64,000 bases of DNA from Dipteris shenzhenensis (GCA_047967505.1 CM106541.1); one strand, 5' to 3'. Positions 1-11,977 are shown, counted from the stretch's first letter. Numbers and translations: made by a program. The notes: generated by a model from the letters alone, not told the origin.

Positions 1-2346
1 CTATCTGCAAGGACACTTACAGGAAAGAAAGACAATCTGTTCTGCTGCCTCCTGCTCAGGTTTGCAACTAAATGGCTAATGTAACCCTGGAGTGGGTGCC
101 AACTTCCAATGTGGTAAACAATCAATGGATTCCTTGACATGTGAATGTGATGGTACTGGTAGGTGTGCTGTGTGTCAAACAACTAAGATAGTGAACAAAA
201 CAAATCAGGTCTCCAAAGTCAAGGGGAAACCGTGTGTTTTCAGACCAAGGGCAGGTCTGTAGTGTAGATCCTTGTTGTGGAGGTAATGGATCTAGCAAAA
301 TACAAGGTAATCTGCTGGCTGAAAGAGGCTTGCTCATCTAAAGGAATGAACGAGATCTCTTGACAGGGTGAATTTGGCATATAAGAGAAGTGTAAGGCCC
401 TTTTATGGCATGCATTTACCTATATCTGCTGTTGGTCCCAGGGACTATATTGGCTGCTGGACACCAACAAATATTTTCGTCTCTCTTGGACATTGTTTGA
501 ATCCCCCCCTCCCCCCCAAAAAAAAAGAAAAAAGAAAGTTCTATTAAGTATGAAGAAGCAGCCGAGAGAAAGAACATAGGGCATAAATACTTCATGCGGG
601 GCACAAGAACCCTGTATGAAAAGCTAGAAAAACCAGGATTGTGGCTGGAAGTGACACTCCATGCCTGTGATTATCTTACAGAAGAAAGGGCAACCTCACC
701 ACTCTCTGAAAGCAACCGTACTCGTGGTTGATGCAGAGCTAGAGAAACCGTGCATCCTTGACCAAACAGTCATCAGGGTTATGTAGAACATCTATCCAGT
801 GGTGGCCAAGGTATGGGCTGGAGCCATCAATAGCCTCTATGCATCTAGATCTCCAAATGTGCTAGGTGGTAATGCTCGCTAAGATTGTGTTCACTGAAGC
901 ATGTGCAAGTTCGTACTGAGAGAGGGGGACAATCTGAAGGCTGCAAAACTGTGCCCCCTGGTTCTGCACTGAGATGGCCGATGAGGAGTCTTAACTCTCA
1001 TAAAAAGAGTTTAGTAAAAGAGGGAGCCAGGCAATAGAATCCGAAGTAATGAAGAAAGTGGAAGAGGGAAATCTGTGCAGTAGTTCAGCAATCATGATCC
1101 TAGCCTGCTGTCTGTACTCCTAGAGGTAGTGACTCACTGCAATCCCTCCATGAATAAAAAGCGAGAAAGTGAGACTAACTTTTTTATTCCTGAGGGAACT
1201 CCAAAGTCTCCTCCAAAAAGCCCTTTGTATCTCCAGGGTAATGTGAAAAAATCTCTCAGTGATGAGCTCTGGAAGGTCTCCAACTTTGGCAACATCTGAA
1301 ACTTCTTGGCATTACTTATTGTAAAATCAAAGAAAGGAAGGCCCTTGCGGGGTCGCCTACAATCCATTCCCACTCGCTTGGATCCAATGAAATTTTTTTA
1401 TGGGAGCACCCTTATAAAGACAAAGCCTTAAAGTACCAAGAGGGATATCCTCAAAAGGATGAGGGTCTACATGTCAGCTAGAAGCACAAAACACTGCTCA
1501 CCAAAGCCCACAACTCTGAACTGGCTCCAAGTGTACATCAAAAACCACATCAGAAACAAGGGATCTGACCAAATTGCCTCCAGATTGCACAGTGTAGAGG
1601 GACCCTTGTGCTTGAGAAAGCACCCATCCATCTGATATGTCATGTTCCCCCCTATGTATAGATGCCCACTCAGGGGTAGTTGCATCTGTTTGAGGAATGC
1701 TCCTAGGTTTCTTTCTGAGGTGATTGGTCAGCTGAAGTATTTGATCCTGAAGAAGATCCTTGAAAACCTTCCAGGAACCGAGAGATGATGTAGGAGCTGT
1801 CTCCCATTGGATCACAGCATAGAGCCAGAGGCACCAAGAGGTCAGCCACTCTCATCTAGAATATAGTCGCTCCACATAACTGGCCGCTTGTCAGTCTCAT
1901 CCTGCAAAAGACAGGAGACCCTCTGTAAAGAACTCCTGAAACTATGCCAGTTCTGACAATAGCAGCCATAAGGGGTGGGAGGCATCCTAATGTCTGTAGA
2001 ATTAGAAATCCTTGTCGATCCAATCACCACCTAAAGAGGGAGTGCAAGCACGGAAGAAAAAAACTTTCTAGGGATCATGACCCGGCATAAGTTTCCGGAT
2101 TTTTGATATTGGTATGTATGAAAATGAACTATTTTGTCTTTGTGATGATCTGGGGCTGAATAGGTTGGAGATAATGTATTTCATCTGCTTCTAAATCTCA
2201 GGAGCATGTCCCACTATTCTTGCATGTTTTATTCATTTTAATCTAATGAAGTGAATTCGGGTTATCTTCTCTCTTTACTTTACTCGTCTCAGATTTGAGC
2301 ACCTTCTATGTTTACTTATTCTAATAATTTGCTACATCGTGTTCAG
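1..2346. other. 5' intron sequence of CAMTA, unassigned
   Basis: This stretch precedes a splice acceptor (ttcag, ending at 2346) and must be intron, because the first exon in the window starts inside the CG-1 domain. I see no further CG-1 exon here. A C-run followed by an A-rich tract lies at about 503-536. Minus-strand open stretches at 1134-1373 and 1498-1815 look weakly coding but match no family I recognise; they may be relics of an old transposable element. Confidence 0.5.
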
Positions 2347-2392
2347 GGGCTATGAGCACATTGTGTTGGTGCATTACCGTGAAGTGACTGAG
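2347..2392 (+). CDS. CAMTA exon a (46 nt): C-terminal end of the CG-1 DNA-binding domain
   Basis: CAMTAs are nuclear calcium/calmodulin-regulated transcription factors that bind CGCG-type boxes through the CG-1 domain. This small exon encodes GYEHIVLVHYREVTE, which matches the end of CG-1 (the HIVLVHY motif is close to invariant in plants). It is bounded by ttcag at 2342-2346 and a gt donor at 2393. The first base completes a split codon and the exon ends on a codon boundary, in phase with the next exon. The upstream CG-1 exons are outside the window. Confidence 0.9.
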
Positions 2393-2486
2393 GTGTACAC
2401 TCTCTCTTTTCTCTTATGGTTTTCAAAGGGAAAGTATCAGACTAGTCCTACTGACCTCCTTTCTGTGGAACCTTTTGTGAACCCAG

Positions 2487-3042
2487 GGTATCAAGTTGGA
2501 GCCCTTCCAGTCATCATTCAATGTTACTGCCTCTGATAAAATCTCTATTAAAGATTCACCCCAAGCGCAACTGCAGAACACTGTATATGGAAATGCATTT
2601 GAACCATTACCTCCCAGTCTTGTTTCAAGTCCATCTGAGTTGCTTAGCCCTAGTATGAATTCACATGAAGGCACATATGAAGCAGATTCTGGAGAAGACT
2701 TGGATGGTTTTCAGATGACAATGGTGGAGCATCCTTATGCTCGGCAAACATCGCTGCTTGAACAGCTAACCATAGAGTTGGGATTAGATTCAACTTCCAA
2801 CCCTGAAGCAAGTAACACTCCCTTATCGGCCTCAAGGAGTGATGGTTTTGCAACTCCTAGCAAAAACACGTCCTACAGCTCTGCCAACTCGGATTTTTCA
2901 AGTGCAGCAACGTTTGATGTGCCACAGGCACAGCATCAAATTCACTTTCATACAGCAGCAGGCCAGAGATCCAGTCACCAACAGTCAATATATGAAAGAG
3001 ATCTCGAAAGTATGGACATGACTGAGTTATTGCTGGACACAG
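2487..3042 (+). CDS. CAMTA exon b: linker between CG-1 and TIG domains
   Basis: Open in the same phase as the previous exon after a 94-bp intron (2393-2486, acceptor acccag). It encodes about 185 residues of Ser/Thr-, Gln- and acidic-rich sequence with no fixed fold, as expected for the variable region after CG-1 where CAMTAs usually carry activation sequences. It ends with one base of a split glycine codon at the donor ag|gttttt. An alternative acceptor 9 nt downstream (tatcaag, ending at 2495) would also keep the frame. The assignment to CAMTA rests on phase continuity and the flanking domains, not on similarity of this exon. Confidence 0.82.
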
Positions 3043-3317
3043 GTTTTTATACACTTTAGCTTTATACATCTGTTTATAGTTTTTGAGAATATTTCCCTGT
3101 AGATTATGAAAGGATGTTCTTAGGTAACAGATGAAGTTTAATAACACTTTTTAAAACTTGCATATGATTTTTTTATTGGAAAAAAGAATACGACAAGCTT
3201 TATGTGATTGTATTCTGCTATGATTTGTAGTCCTTGATGCTTGAAACACAAAGGTTCCCGATCTTTGATGGTCAGTGTGTAAATAAGCTTTTCCCTCCTT
3301 GGATGTCCGCTATGCAG

Positions 3318-3640
3318 GTGGCCTTTCAAGGTTCAATAAGTTTTCAAATGCATCTTCAAGCTGGTCATCACTATTAGAAAGTACATTGCCACCAATGGGA
3401 GACGAGTCCTTGAATTGGACTGAACTCTCGAATCACTCTACAGCATCCTCTATTGCAACTGCACCTCCACATCCATCTTATAACTCTGCTCTCGAAGAAA
3501 CAAGAGAGTATACTACACAAAGTGGCGACTTCCTGGCAGGGCCTCCATTCAAAGACATCAGGAGGCAACCTAAAATTGCCCTTGAAGCACATTGGCGGGC
3601 TGTGACAGATCAGGACTCCTTCAGTAAAAATGCAGTAAAG
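3318..3640 (+). CDS. CAMTA exon c: linker
   Basis: It starts after atgcag (ends 3317) and completes the glycine codon left by the previous exon across a 275-bp intron. It encodes about 107 residues, rich in Ser and Asn, including WSSLLES and WTELSNHST, without a recognised domain. It ends on a codon boundary at aag|gtattt. The following intron is 44.1 kb long. The next recognised exon (47713) starts in phase 0, so nothing in the frame demands an extra exon, although one could be hidden in the intron. Confidence 0.82.
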
Positions 3641-3786
3641 GTATTTATTTGATCCATGTTTGCAATAGAGTACAATATCGGTATATGTGTAAACCTGATA
3701 TTGTTTGAGCTAGGTTCGCAATTGAGTAGCAGTGATTCTATGTTTAAAGTTTGACTGATTCATTCTCATTCTTCATATGCCTATCA

Positions 3787-3953
3787 AATCCTCTACTAAT
3801 ACCGCTTCTGTCAAACTATGCTATTGGGGGGACAACTGAAGGGGATGGGGAATATCAGAATTATTGGGAATCCTCTACTAATACCACTTCACCATGCTAA
3901 TGTAGCTTTTTTGGGGGGATTAACTGAAGGGGATGGGGAACATCAGAATTATT
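3787..3953. repeat. Two-copy tandem repeat, period about 82 bp
   Basis: The string aatcctctactaatacc starts at 3787 and again at 3869. Both copies continue through a run of G, then aactgaaggggatgggga and atcagaattattggg. The copies differ by substitutions and a small indel. No gene is associated. Confidence 0.85.
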
Positions 3954-4489
3954 GGGAGCGCAGTGATATGTGCATATGACAACGCTAGTGCGTGGTAGCA
4001 CTCTTAAGACACACTAGGATGCAGAAAGGGCACAATGTTCCAAGGCAGGGCCATGAATAGTTCAGATCTATCACGTCCACCTAGGAATAACTATGGTGTA
4101 ACCTGGATGGGTAAAGCTTGTATGAGTCCATGCATTTATATAGATGGTTGAAATTCAACTATAGTCTACTGGGGGTTGGTGACAACCCAGGCTTGAGACT
4201 AGAGTTAGTGTTGGATGAGGTCTAGATCTGTTAGGAAAGGCTTCTCTTGAATAGCAGGGCTGTTCTAGTAAAACTGGGTTATTTAGGGCATAAACCTTGC
4301 TTGGATGCAAAATGTTTTAGATCTGGGCTCATAAATGTATGTATAGGAATACAAGGACCTCGGGTATTGTGACTCCCAAGGGTATTGACCTGATGGACCT
4401 TGGAGTAGTATGTAAAGTCCAGGATCTCTGCTTATGGGTCCATCATCATAGAATTAAAGTTATCCAGTTTCACAGAACCCCTCTACTGC
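3954..4489. other. Unassigned intron sequence
   Basis: No open frame with recognisable similarity, no LTR pair and no long repeat seen. It lies between a local tandem repeat and the first LINE-B tail. Confidence 0.5.
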
Positions 4490-5965
4490 GAAAACACTTT
4501 AAAAACCTCAGTGGGCTGAAGCAAAGGGCACGCCAGGATCCTTGCTGAGTACTAATCTATGCTAACAAAGTCATAATCCTGAATAGAAATAGTCAACTGC
4601 AACTGCATAGTGGGCCAGATCAATCTATGCAGTATCAGGAACAAACTGAAAAACAAGTTAGTATGGGCACTGGGACTCAGAGCAGAATCAGAAACCAAAG
4701 CCTGGTACAGTGATGGCTCTCTGGTGGGCTGCGAAGATGTCTCGTATCTGTGTCTGTCAAGCTGTCTCGGGCTGCGGTGGGGGGTGCGGTCTCCTCGCTC
4801 TCTGGACTCTCTGAGCTATGTCCAGAGTGACCCCTCGTCTCTGTCGGTCCCCCTCGAGGAAAGTGGTGATAGGTCGGACCTCAATAGAGTGTACTTTGGG
4901 GACTCTCTGTCGCGCATGTGGTCTCTGCGCCCCTCTCTCGATGGTACTGTGTCGGCTGCTCATCCAGGCTGCTCTCATGTCGGCTAGCTCCTCCTCCTCC
5001 ACTCCACTGTGCCCTGGGGCTGACTCAAATGTATAGAAGTCTGTGACGCGTTGCTGTGCCCGATCATCCTCTATATCCTGTGGTGGTCTGGCTATCCCCT
5101 GTTGCTCTCTAATCTGTCGCAGATGTGTCTCCCTGTGCCGACACATCTCCATTAGATAAAGTCCGATACAGACCTGGTCATGGAAATGGATCAGTCGTGA
5201 CAGAGGGACGAAACCACTCCCCTCCCGGTAGAGACAGTGGTAGTGCCCCCGGATCTCATAGTAGGCTAGGCAAACACAAAGAAAATGCTCCTCAGTCTCA
5301 ACCGCCCCCAGCGTACATAGCGTGCAGACCCGCTGGTCTCTAGGTATACCTATTGCTCTCCCTGCCTCGATCCTCAGCTGATGGGACAATACCTGCATTT
5401 GACCAATGGCAATCGTCAGTGCATGGGAGACCCCTCTGTCCTCAAGATACTGGGGTCTGATGATGAATCCCTCCGCTGATACTCTCAAGAAGTGGTTGCG
5501 ATAAAACTGTGTCTTGGTGGGGAGCTCCTGGTCCTCTCCCCAAGTCCAAAATGTATGAAGCTAGAGGAGGTCTAACCGTATGATACGGTTGATCTCATCT
5601 CGCGGGATCGACTTAGGAGGCACATCCATGCTATATTGAAAGGCGGGAAGCTTGTCCATCTGGATACCATGCCTGGTAAACCAAGTGGATATGTGTGCAT
5701 ACCATGTGTCTGCCCCGCTCTCTACTAGTCGTCTGAATGACTCTAGGGTCAACCTCGGAAGTCTCCAGTGGGGTAAGTCCCAGACTCTGTGGATGAAAGT
5801 CACTATCTGAAGGTCCTGGAAGTGTGCCTGAAAGCAAGGTCTCTCTAGCCAAGCCAAAGCACTCCTCCCGCATGTGAATCGTGCTTGGGCTGTACGGGTC
5901 ATCATGAAAAGGGGTCTTTTGAAGATTGCTCCCAAATATGGAAGAAAGTAGACCAAGAAGAAAAC
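4490..5965 (-). mobile_element. LINE-B copy 1a, 5'-truncated 3' part
   Basis: Minus-strand decayed non-LTR retrotransposon. From 5956 down it encodes a piece just after the RT active site (YLGAIFKRP), then the C-terminal region. A 243-residue open stretch at 5488-4757 carries the Cys-rich tail motif (CTLCTLGAVETEEHFLCVC, then AYYEIRG) seen also in LINE-B2 near 32660-32730. Relative to LINE-B2 there is an internal deletion after FQAHFQD. The 3' end near 4490 has no clear poly(A). Neighbouring copies 1b and B3 share the nucleotide sequence around gctggagcaaaggg. Confidence 0.75.
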
Positions 5966-7960
5966 TCATACAGGCCTCAATGGGCTGGAGCAAAGGGCAC
6001 ACAAGGGCCCTTGCTGAGTGCTAAGCTAAGCTATGCTAAGCTAAATAGCTCAAGAGCTCAAGCAAAATCAAATACAAACTGAAGCAACTGAGAGCTGGGA
6101 CTTAAAAGCCGAAACCCAGTACCGTGGTGGCTCTCCGGTGGGCTATGAAAATATTTCGGATCTGCATCTGTGGAGCTGTCTTGTGTTGTGGCGAGGGACG
6201 TGGTCTGCTCGATCCCTAAATCCACTGAGCTATGTCCAGAGTGACTTCTTGTCTTTGGTACTCTCCTAAGAGGAAAGCTAAGATAGGCTTGACCCCAAGA
6301 GTTTGTGCTTTAGGCGCTCTCCATTTCACGTGTGGTCTCTGTGTCCCTCTCACTCTGCTGGTATAGACTGTCCTTATATCAGCTAGCTCCTCCTCCACTC
6401 CGTTGTCTCTTGGAGCTGACTCAAATGCATAGAAGTCTGTGATGTGCTGTTGTGCTAGGTCTGCCTCTGTATCTTGTGGCCTGGTAGCCTCTTGCTGCAA
6501 TCAATCACAATAGTGTCTCCTTGTGTCGGCGCATCTCGATCAGATAGAGCCCCAAATCTCCTCGACTTTGTCACTTGGAGATCACTCCCCTAGAAGAGTG
6601 CTACATACATGGCAGTCGTCCGCACTAAAGTATCGAAAAGCCGGCCCTTCATCGGTGGATCCTGAGGTGTGTGCCTAGAAGCACTGTCTCTCTAGCCGGG
6701 CCAAAGCACTCTGCCCCTATGTGAGTCGTGCCTTGGCTGTTTGGCTCATCGTGAAGACGGGTCCTGTGAAGACTGCTTTCAAGTATGTGTAGGACTGCAT
6801 TATCTCCATTGGCTCACCTTGGTAAGTGAAGCTATGTTGGTGAAGCATTGCACGTGAGGTGTTCAAGATCATGACCTTGGTCTTCCTAAGGTTGATTGCC
6901 AAGTTTCTCTCTCTGCAGAATATCTCCAGGACCTCCATATGTCTCTGTAGCCCCTCCACTGAAGATGATATGAGGACTATGTCATTAGCGTATAGCAATA
7001 TGTGTGGTGATCCCTCGCAATCTATGAAGGATGTGATCTCATCAATGTAGAGTCCGAAAAGAGTGGGACCGTGTGGAAGGCCTTCCAAAACTCTACAAAA
7101 CAAGCGTAGACTTTCTAGCATCTGGACCTCGCCTTCTCAATGATAGCCCTTAGTGTGAAGATGTGATCTAGATTGGAATGCTACCTCCGGAATTTGCCTA
7201 TCCTAGTGCCGGCTGCCCCCGAGCCTTTGTATGATTGTTGATCTCCCACTCTAGTACCGATCTGTAAATCTTGGCCAATGTATGGTCAATCACGAGGGTG
7301 CGGTAGTTCCCAGTATCCATGGGATCTCTTGCTTTATGTATCGGTACAATAGTGGTAGTGCTCCAAGTAGTTGGTAAGCCGTGGCATACAACATGGTTGA
7401 ATGTCTGTGCTAGAACCGGTGTCAGGACCTCTTGCCCATGTACAAAGTGCTCAGCAGTCCATAGGCCCTCATGATCCTGCGCTTTCCGGGTGTGTAGCCG
7501 ACGGAGTGCAGCCCGTACATTCTATGTAGTGAACAAGTGATAGTTAGTGCATCTGGGCATAGATGACATATCAGGTGGTGCTTGCATTGGGACATCATAG
7601 AGAGGTGTGCCACACATCTGGATGTGTGATGGGAATAGGTACTTCCCCTCTGGTAGAACTCCCCATCCATTGGTCGGATCTCCTCCTCGAAATTATGATA
7701 ATCTCATCCATCTGTGTGAGGAAGGCTTGCCTCTTACGACGTGTCAATCGTTGGAAGATCCGTTGTGCCTAAGATGACGTCAAATGGCCAAGGGCTCGCT
7801 CCCGTGTGAGAGGGCTCCCGCTTTTGTGCACTCGTCGTCGAACCATGGGTTTTGAGGCATCTTCCCATCTCGGGCCCGTGTGGATCGAGTCATGGGAAAA
7901 TATCTGGAACATACGAGGTACATATCATCATCAAGTAGGGTTGGAAGTTCTCTGGCTAAG
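5966..7960 (-). mobile_element. LINE-B copy 1b, truncated and internally deleted
   Basis: The minus strand keeps an endonuclease-to-RT linker piece (PWFDDECTKAG, near 7850), an RT piece at 7121-6717 (GLYIDEI, LLYANDIVLIS, then KTKVMILNTS) and the C-terminal tail at 6500-6216. The RT catalytic box reads YAND instead of YADD, so even if expressed it would be inactive. Sequence between the RT piece and the tail is deleted relative to LINE-B2. The right edge meets a Gypsy fragment of opposite strand near 7960. Confidence 0.72.
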
Positions 7961-8520
7961 TTGCTCATTAGAGGGCTGTGATGTTTTGCTGGGGATGCCA
8001 TGGTGTCGCAGGCTGCATGCTATGCTAGATACTTCCAATTGGAAAATCACTCTGATGCATAGAGGTAAGACTCATGAATTGGATGCCAAACTTAAGGGAG
8101 AGTCAATCCCCATTGTGTCTGCCTTTGCAATTCGCACGATAATGAAAAATCATATTTTTGCGTATTTAGTTCCTGCAAGGATATTAAGTTTGATGATCCA
8201 CAAATTGTTTTCTCTAAGCTGGATAGAGCGTACAGATTTCCTTAATCATTTTGGGGATTTTTTTTAAGACTCTTTGCCATGCTAACTTCCACCTGAAAGG
8301 CCTGAGGATCATGGCATTGATGTAATACCAGGTAGTAGTCCACTAGACAAGCCACCATACAGGGTCACTGCAGCTCAGCAGAAAGAGATCATGAGCTAGG
8401 TGAAGGATTTTTTAAGAAAAGGGGCCGGTTCAGCCTAGTTCATCTCCTTACCGCTCATCACCGGTTCTGTTAGTCGAGAAGAAGGATGGTTCATAGCGAA
8501 TGTTTATAGATTATCACGCA
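7961..8520 (+). pseudogene. Ty3/Gypsy protease-to-RT fragment (broken)
   Basis: The plus strand encodes CDVLLGMPWCRRLHAML (end of the aspartic protease region) and a linker. With frame changes it continues to the start of Gypsy RT ([18 protein letters not shown], then MFIDYHA), where it stops abruptly and is joined to a LINE ORF1 fragment at about 8521. Stop codons and frameshifts interrupt it. The stretch of about 8140-8510 is repeated inverted at about 10860-11180. Confidence 0.75.
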
Positions 8521-9013
8521 GCTAGATGTGATAATGCCTTGAAAATAAGAATAGGGGGACTTCCCGAAGGATGGTATAAAGAAGAGGACTCTTTTAGTGA
8601 CACTATAGCACATGTCAAAGCAGCCATGCCTAATATTGATTGGGTGGTTGACAAGGGTGATGATGATGATGAAGCCATACCAACTCAAATCTCAGTCTCA
8701 AGGTCTTGCTATCATTACGCTCAACTCACGCAATCTGTGTATCAAGCTTCTTCGACAATCCTATAAATTGAAAGGGACTAAGGTATGGATAGCTGAGAAA
8801 CTTACACGAGCTCAACTGAAAAATAAGGCAACGGAATTAGCTAAGGTGAAGGCTGCTAGAAAGGATGGAAAATGGGCAGTATATCGTGGAGGCATAGCAA
8901 TCATTAAGAGTTTAAATCTAAGCCAAAAGACTCTCAGTCTTAAACTGATGTATCGCTGATTATGTTTTTCAAGCTATAACATAGGTACTCTAAATAATTC
9001 TTTGCACTCTCTG
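8521..9013 (+). pseudogene. LINE ORF1 fragment with start of endonuclease, joined to Gypsy RT
   Basis: Encodes NALKIRIGGLPEGW and, after a frameshift, GTKVWIAEKLTRAQL and DGKWAVYRGGIAII. This is the same type of ORF1 as in LINE-B2 (KALNIRIRGI; GKWAVIRDGRL). The frame ends with TGA at 8957-8959 and continues in the same frame as LCFSSYNIGTL, which I read tentatively as the start of an endonuclease. The left border with Gypsy is at MFIDYHA. An inverted copy lies at about 11195-11695. Confidence 0.6.
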
Positions 9014-9124
9014 GGAGCTGCCATGTGCCCTCCCTAAGCAGATGTACTAGAGAGGTTTTTCTGCTGTCCCATAGACCTGTTGGTCTTCCGCGGACGTTAA
9101 ATGACTTTCTTTCTCTCTCTCCAC
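9014..9124. other. Short unassigned junction between LINE ORF1 fragment and Gypsy integrase
   Basis: The inverted repeat with the right arm ends at ggagctgccat (about 9009-9019). The rest of this stretch was not recognised. Confidence 0.4.
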
Positions 9125-9523
9125 TCAAAAAAGCCCTCTGCAAAATAGACTTGTCATGCACGGATCCGTGTCACTAATGATAGATTGAGGCATCCCATGA
9201 TATTTAAAGATGTTTTGCATGAACAATCTTGCCATATGATGTGTTGTTTTTTTCTCTTTCACCGAAATGAAATGTGCCTGCTTGCTAAACCAGCATATAA
9301 TAGCCCATAGGCATTCATTCCCTGTAGGTGTCCTAGGAAGTTCAAATATAAAATCCATTGCAATGCTCTCCCACAATCTATCTAGAATAGGCAACGGATG
9401 CAATAATCCAGGTACCTTCTGCTGATCAAACTTGACCTTCTGACAGATGATGCATGATCTAACAAAGGAATGTACATCACGTCTCAAAGTTGGCCAATAG
9501 AAAAAGTGCTCTATTGCCTTCAC
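9125..9523 (-). pseudogene. Gypsy integrase, truncated
   Basis: 132-codon open stretch with part of the HHCC zinc motif (CIICQKVKF) and the catalytic core start (WESIAMDFIFELP, then IISDTDPCMTSLF). The first two catalytic aspartates of the D,D(35)E triad are present; the Glu region is missing because the open frame ends shortly after. Confidence 0.8.
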
Positions 9524-9704
9524 CGTGGCATCAATGCCTCTATGCCCTACATACTGTGAAACATGACTCTATCAAAACCTTAGGCCTCAACAACTTTGTA
9601 ACACAAAGGAAACCATGCATCATAAGAAAGCCATCCTTGAGAGTATAGTGCTCATGTCGCTGACTATTAGATAGCTAGTTATAGATTCTTGTAAAATCCT
9701 CATC

Positions 9705-10160
9705 CTAAGCATATAGTTCCTTCATTGCATCCAACTCATGGTGGTATGCAGTGGACTCTGCTGAGACCTGGGGTTTCCTTGATAATGAATAATGCATCAG
9801 CCACAACATTCTTTTACCCTCAACATATACAATTTGAAAGTGAAAGATGGATAAAAAGTTGGCCCAACACATATGCTTCTCAAACAACTTGGACTGCGTA
9901 AGGAAACATCCGAGGGACTGGTGATCTGTCTACACTGTGAAATCAGCCCCGAACAGATAGTGTTTCCAAATAGAAAGAGCATGAATTATAGCTAGCAACT
10001 CTTTCTCATAAATCCCCAAATGTCTCTTAGTATCTTGCAAGATTCTACTCTCATAAGCAATAACTTGTCCATCCTGCATTAGAATTGCTCCAAGGCCGTT
10101 CTTCCCACATGCATCACATTGGAGATAAAAAGCTTTTTGGAGATCTAGCAAGATCAACAC
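9705..10160 (-). pseudogene. Gypsy RNase H
   Basis: Encodes LQCDACGKNGLGAILMQDG, then YEKELLAIIHALSIWKHYLFG, a typical Gypsy RNase H with the first catalytic Asp (CDA) and Glu (KEL) present. It continues in another frame below 9930 (QLDWADFLS-like remnant at 9887-9705), so it is frameshifted. Confidence 0.75.
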
Positions 10161-10319
10161 TGAATCCTAGGTCAGCTTTGCGAATGCTGCAATTTGATTT
10201 TCAGCCATATAAAAGACGCTCCCTTCTTTTGCATTGCCTAGAGGGGTAAAGGAATCCCCGAAATATGACGTATAAAGTGTCTGTAGTATGAGGATAAACC
10301 CAAAAAGCTCCGTCCATCA

Positions 10320-10930
10320 TCATGCAAATTTCTCAGCTGTTGCCAAGTGCGGATTGCTTGTCTTAGCAAGATCCATATGCGCTCTATTCTTGGAGACAAA
10401 GTGTCCCAGAAAGTAAAACTCTAGCATAAAGATTTCACTTTTCATTTCATTAATAGCCAGGCTATGGTTTCTGAGTTCTGCAAACACTATGGCCAAATGC
10501 TTCTCATGCTCCACCTCATCCCATGAGTACAATACAATATCATCAAAGAAGGTAACCACAAAGGATCTGTGCTCATGAAAGATTATGTCCATCATTCAAT
10601 TAAAGGTGGCAAGAGCAATTGTAAGCCCAAATGGTATTGCTAAGAACTCATATAACCAAAGGAGGTTTTGAACGCTATCTTAGACACGTCCTCCTCTCAT
10701 TGAATGCTATTTCGTGATACCCACTCTTCAAATCTATGCGGCTGAAAATAGTCAATCCCTCCAACCAATCCAAGATATAATCAATTCTTGCAATGGGGAA
10801 TCAATTCTTAATTGTAATCTAGTTCAAGGCGTGATAATCTATAAACATTCGCCATGAACCATCCTTCTTCTCGACTAACAGAACCGGTGAGCGGTAAGGA
10901 GATGAACTAGGCTGAACTGGCCCCTTTTCT
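10320..10930 (-). pseudogene. Gypsy reverse transcriptase
   Basis: The N-terminal motif ([27 protein letters not shown]) is encoded at about 10930-10830. The catalytic part TFFDDIVLYS is in the open stretch 10595-10320, followed by EFYFLGHFVS. FDDIVLYS keeps the two catalytic aspartates. Frameshifts and stops separate the two halves. Confidence 0.8.
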
Positions 10931-11190
10931 TCAAAACTCCTTCACCTAGCTCATGATCTCTTTCTGCTGAGCTGCAGTGACCCTGTATGGTGGCTTGTCT
11001 AGTGGACTACTACCTGGTATTACATCAATGCCATGATCCTCAGGCCTTTCAGGTGGAAGTTAACCTGGCAAAGAGTCTGAAAAATAGTCCCCAAAATGAT
11101 GAAGGAAATCTGTACGCTCTTTATCCAGCTTAGAGAAAACAATTTGTGGATCATCAAACTTAATCCTTTGCAAGAACTAAATACGCAAAA

Positions 11191-11696
11191 ATATGGCAGC
11201 TCCTAGAGAGTGCAATGAATTATTTAGAGTACCTATGCTATAGCTTGAAAAACATAATCAGCGGTACATCAGTTTAAGACTGAGAGTCTTTTGGCTTAGA
11301 TTTAAACTCCTTAATGATTGCTATGCCTCCACGATATACTGCCCATTTTCCATCCTTCCTAGAAGCCTTGACCTTAGCTAATTCCGTTGCCTTATTTTTC
11401 AGTTGAGCTCGTGTAAGTTTCTCAGCTCTCCATATCTTAGTCCCTTTCAATTTATAAGTTTGTCGGAGAAGCTTGATACACAGATTGCGTGAGTTGAGCG
11501 TAATGATAGCAAGACCTTGAGACTGAGATTTGAGTTGCTATGGCTTCATCATCACCCTTGTCAACCACCCAATCAATGTTAGGCATGGTTGCTTTGACAT
11601 GTGCTATAGTGTCACTAAAAGAGTCCTCTTCTTTATACCATCCTTCAAGAAGTCCCCCTATTCTTATTTTCAAGGCATTATCACGTCTAGTTGCGT
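11191..11696 (-). pseudogene. Inverted copy of the LINE ORF1 fragment
   Basis: The minus strand encodes MKIRIGGLLEGWYKEEDSF and, lower down, the GTKVW...AVYRGG region, matching 8521-9013 in inverted orientation. On this arm the fragment is followed directly by the Gypsy linker at 11190, so the order of modules differs from the left arm. At 11697-11727 a short plus-strand piece of Gypsy RT (SSPYRSPVL) borders it. Confidence 0.65.
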
Positions 11697-11727
11697 GTTC
11701 ATCTCCTTACCGCTCACCGGTTCTTTA

Positions 11728-11977
11728 ATCTCTTCGTGAATGTGAGCTTTACTTACTTTGGTATCAAACTCCACAATCACTTCCTTCTTAGCGGTCTGTA
11801 CTTCAGTGTGAAACTGTAGAGACTAGCAGGGGGGTAGGGGGGGAAGCCTTGCGAGGGTGTATGGAAGGTCATATGGTAGCTGACAAAGGGCGTACAGGAG
11901 GGTGTTCGAGGGGTGTACGAAGAGTGTAGGGAGCTGACGACAGGCGTACGGGAGGGCGAACGAGGGAAATAAACTGG
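11728..11977. other. Unassigned, with three GTAC-core motifs
   Basis: The minus strand of 11735-11790 reads like a short coding relic (KKEVIVEFDTKVSKAHI). From about 11825 the sequence is G-rich, with gggcgtacagg, gggtgtacgaag and ggcgtacggg. No gene was recognised. Confidence 0.4.

Larger units (their letters stand above)
9125..11190 (-). mobile_element. Ty3/Gypsy pol remnant (RT, RNase H, integrase)
   Basis: Minus-strand pol in the order RT, RNase H, integrase, which defines Ty3/Gypsy. It starts near 11190 with the same linker as the plus-strand fragment at 8140-8500 and runs down to a truncated integrase at 9125. No LTR pair or primer-binding site could be paired with it. The element is broken by frameshifts and several stops. 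Confidence 0.8.

Noticed and set aside
489-540. C-run plus A-run as a retroposon tail
   Set aside because: No element body, hairpin or target duplication could be found on either side; left as unassigned.
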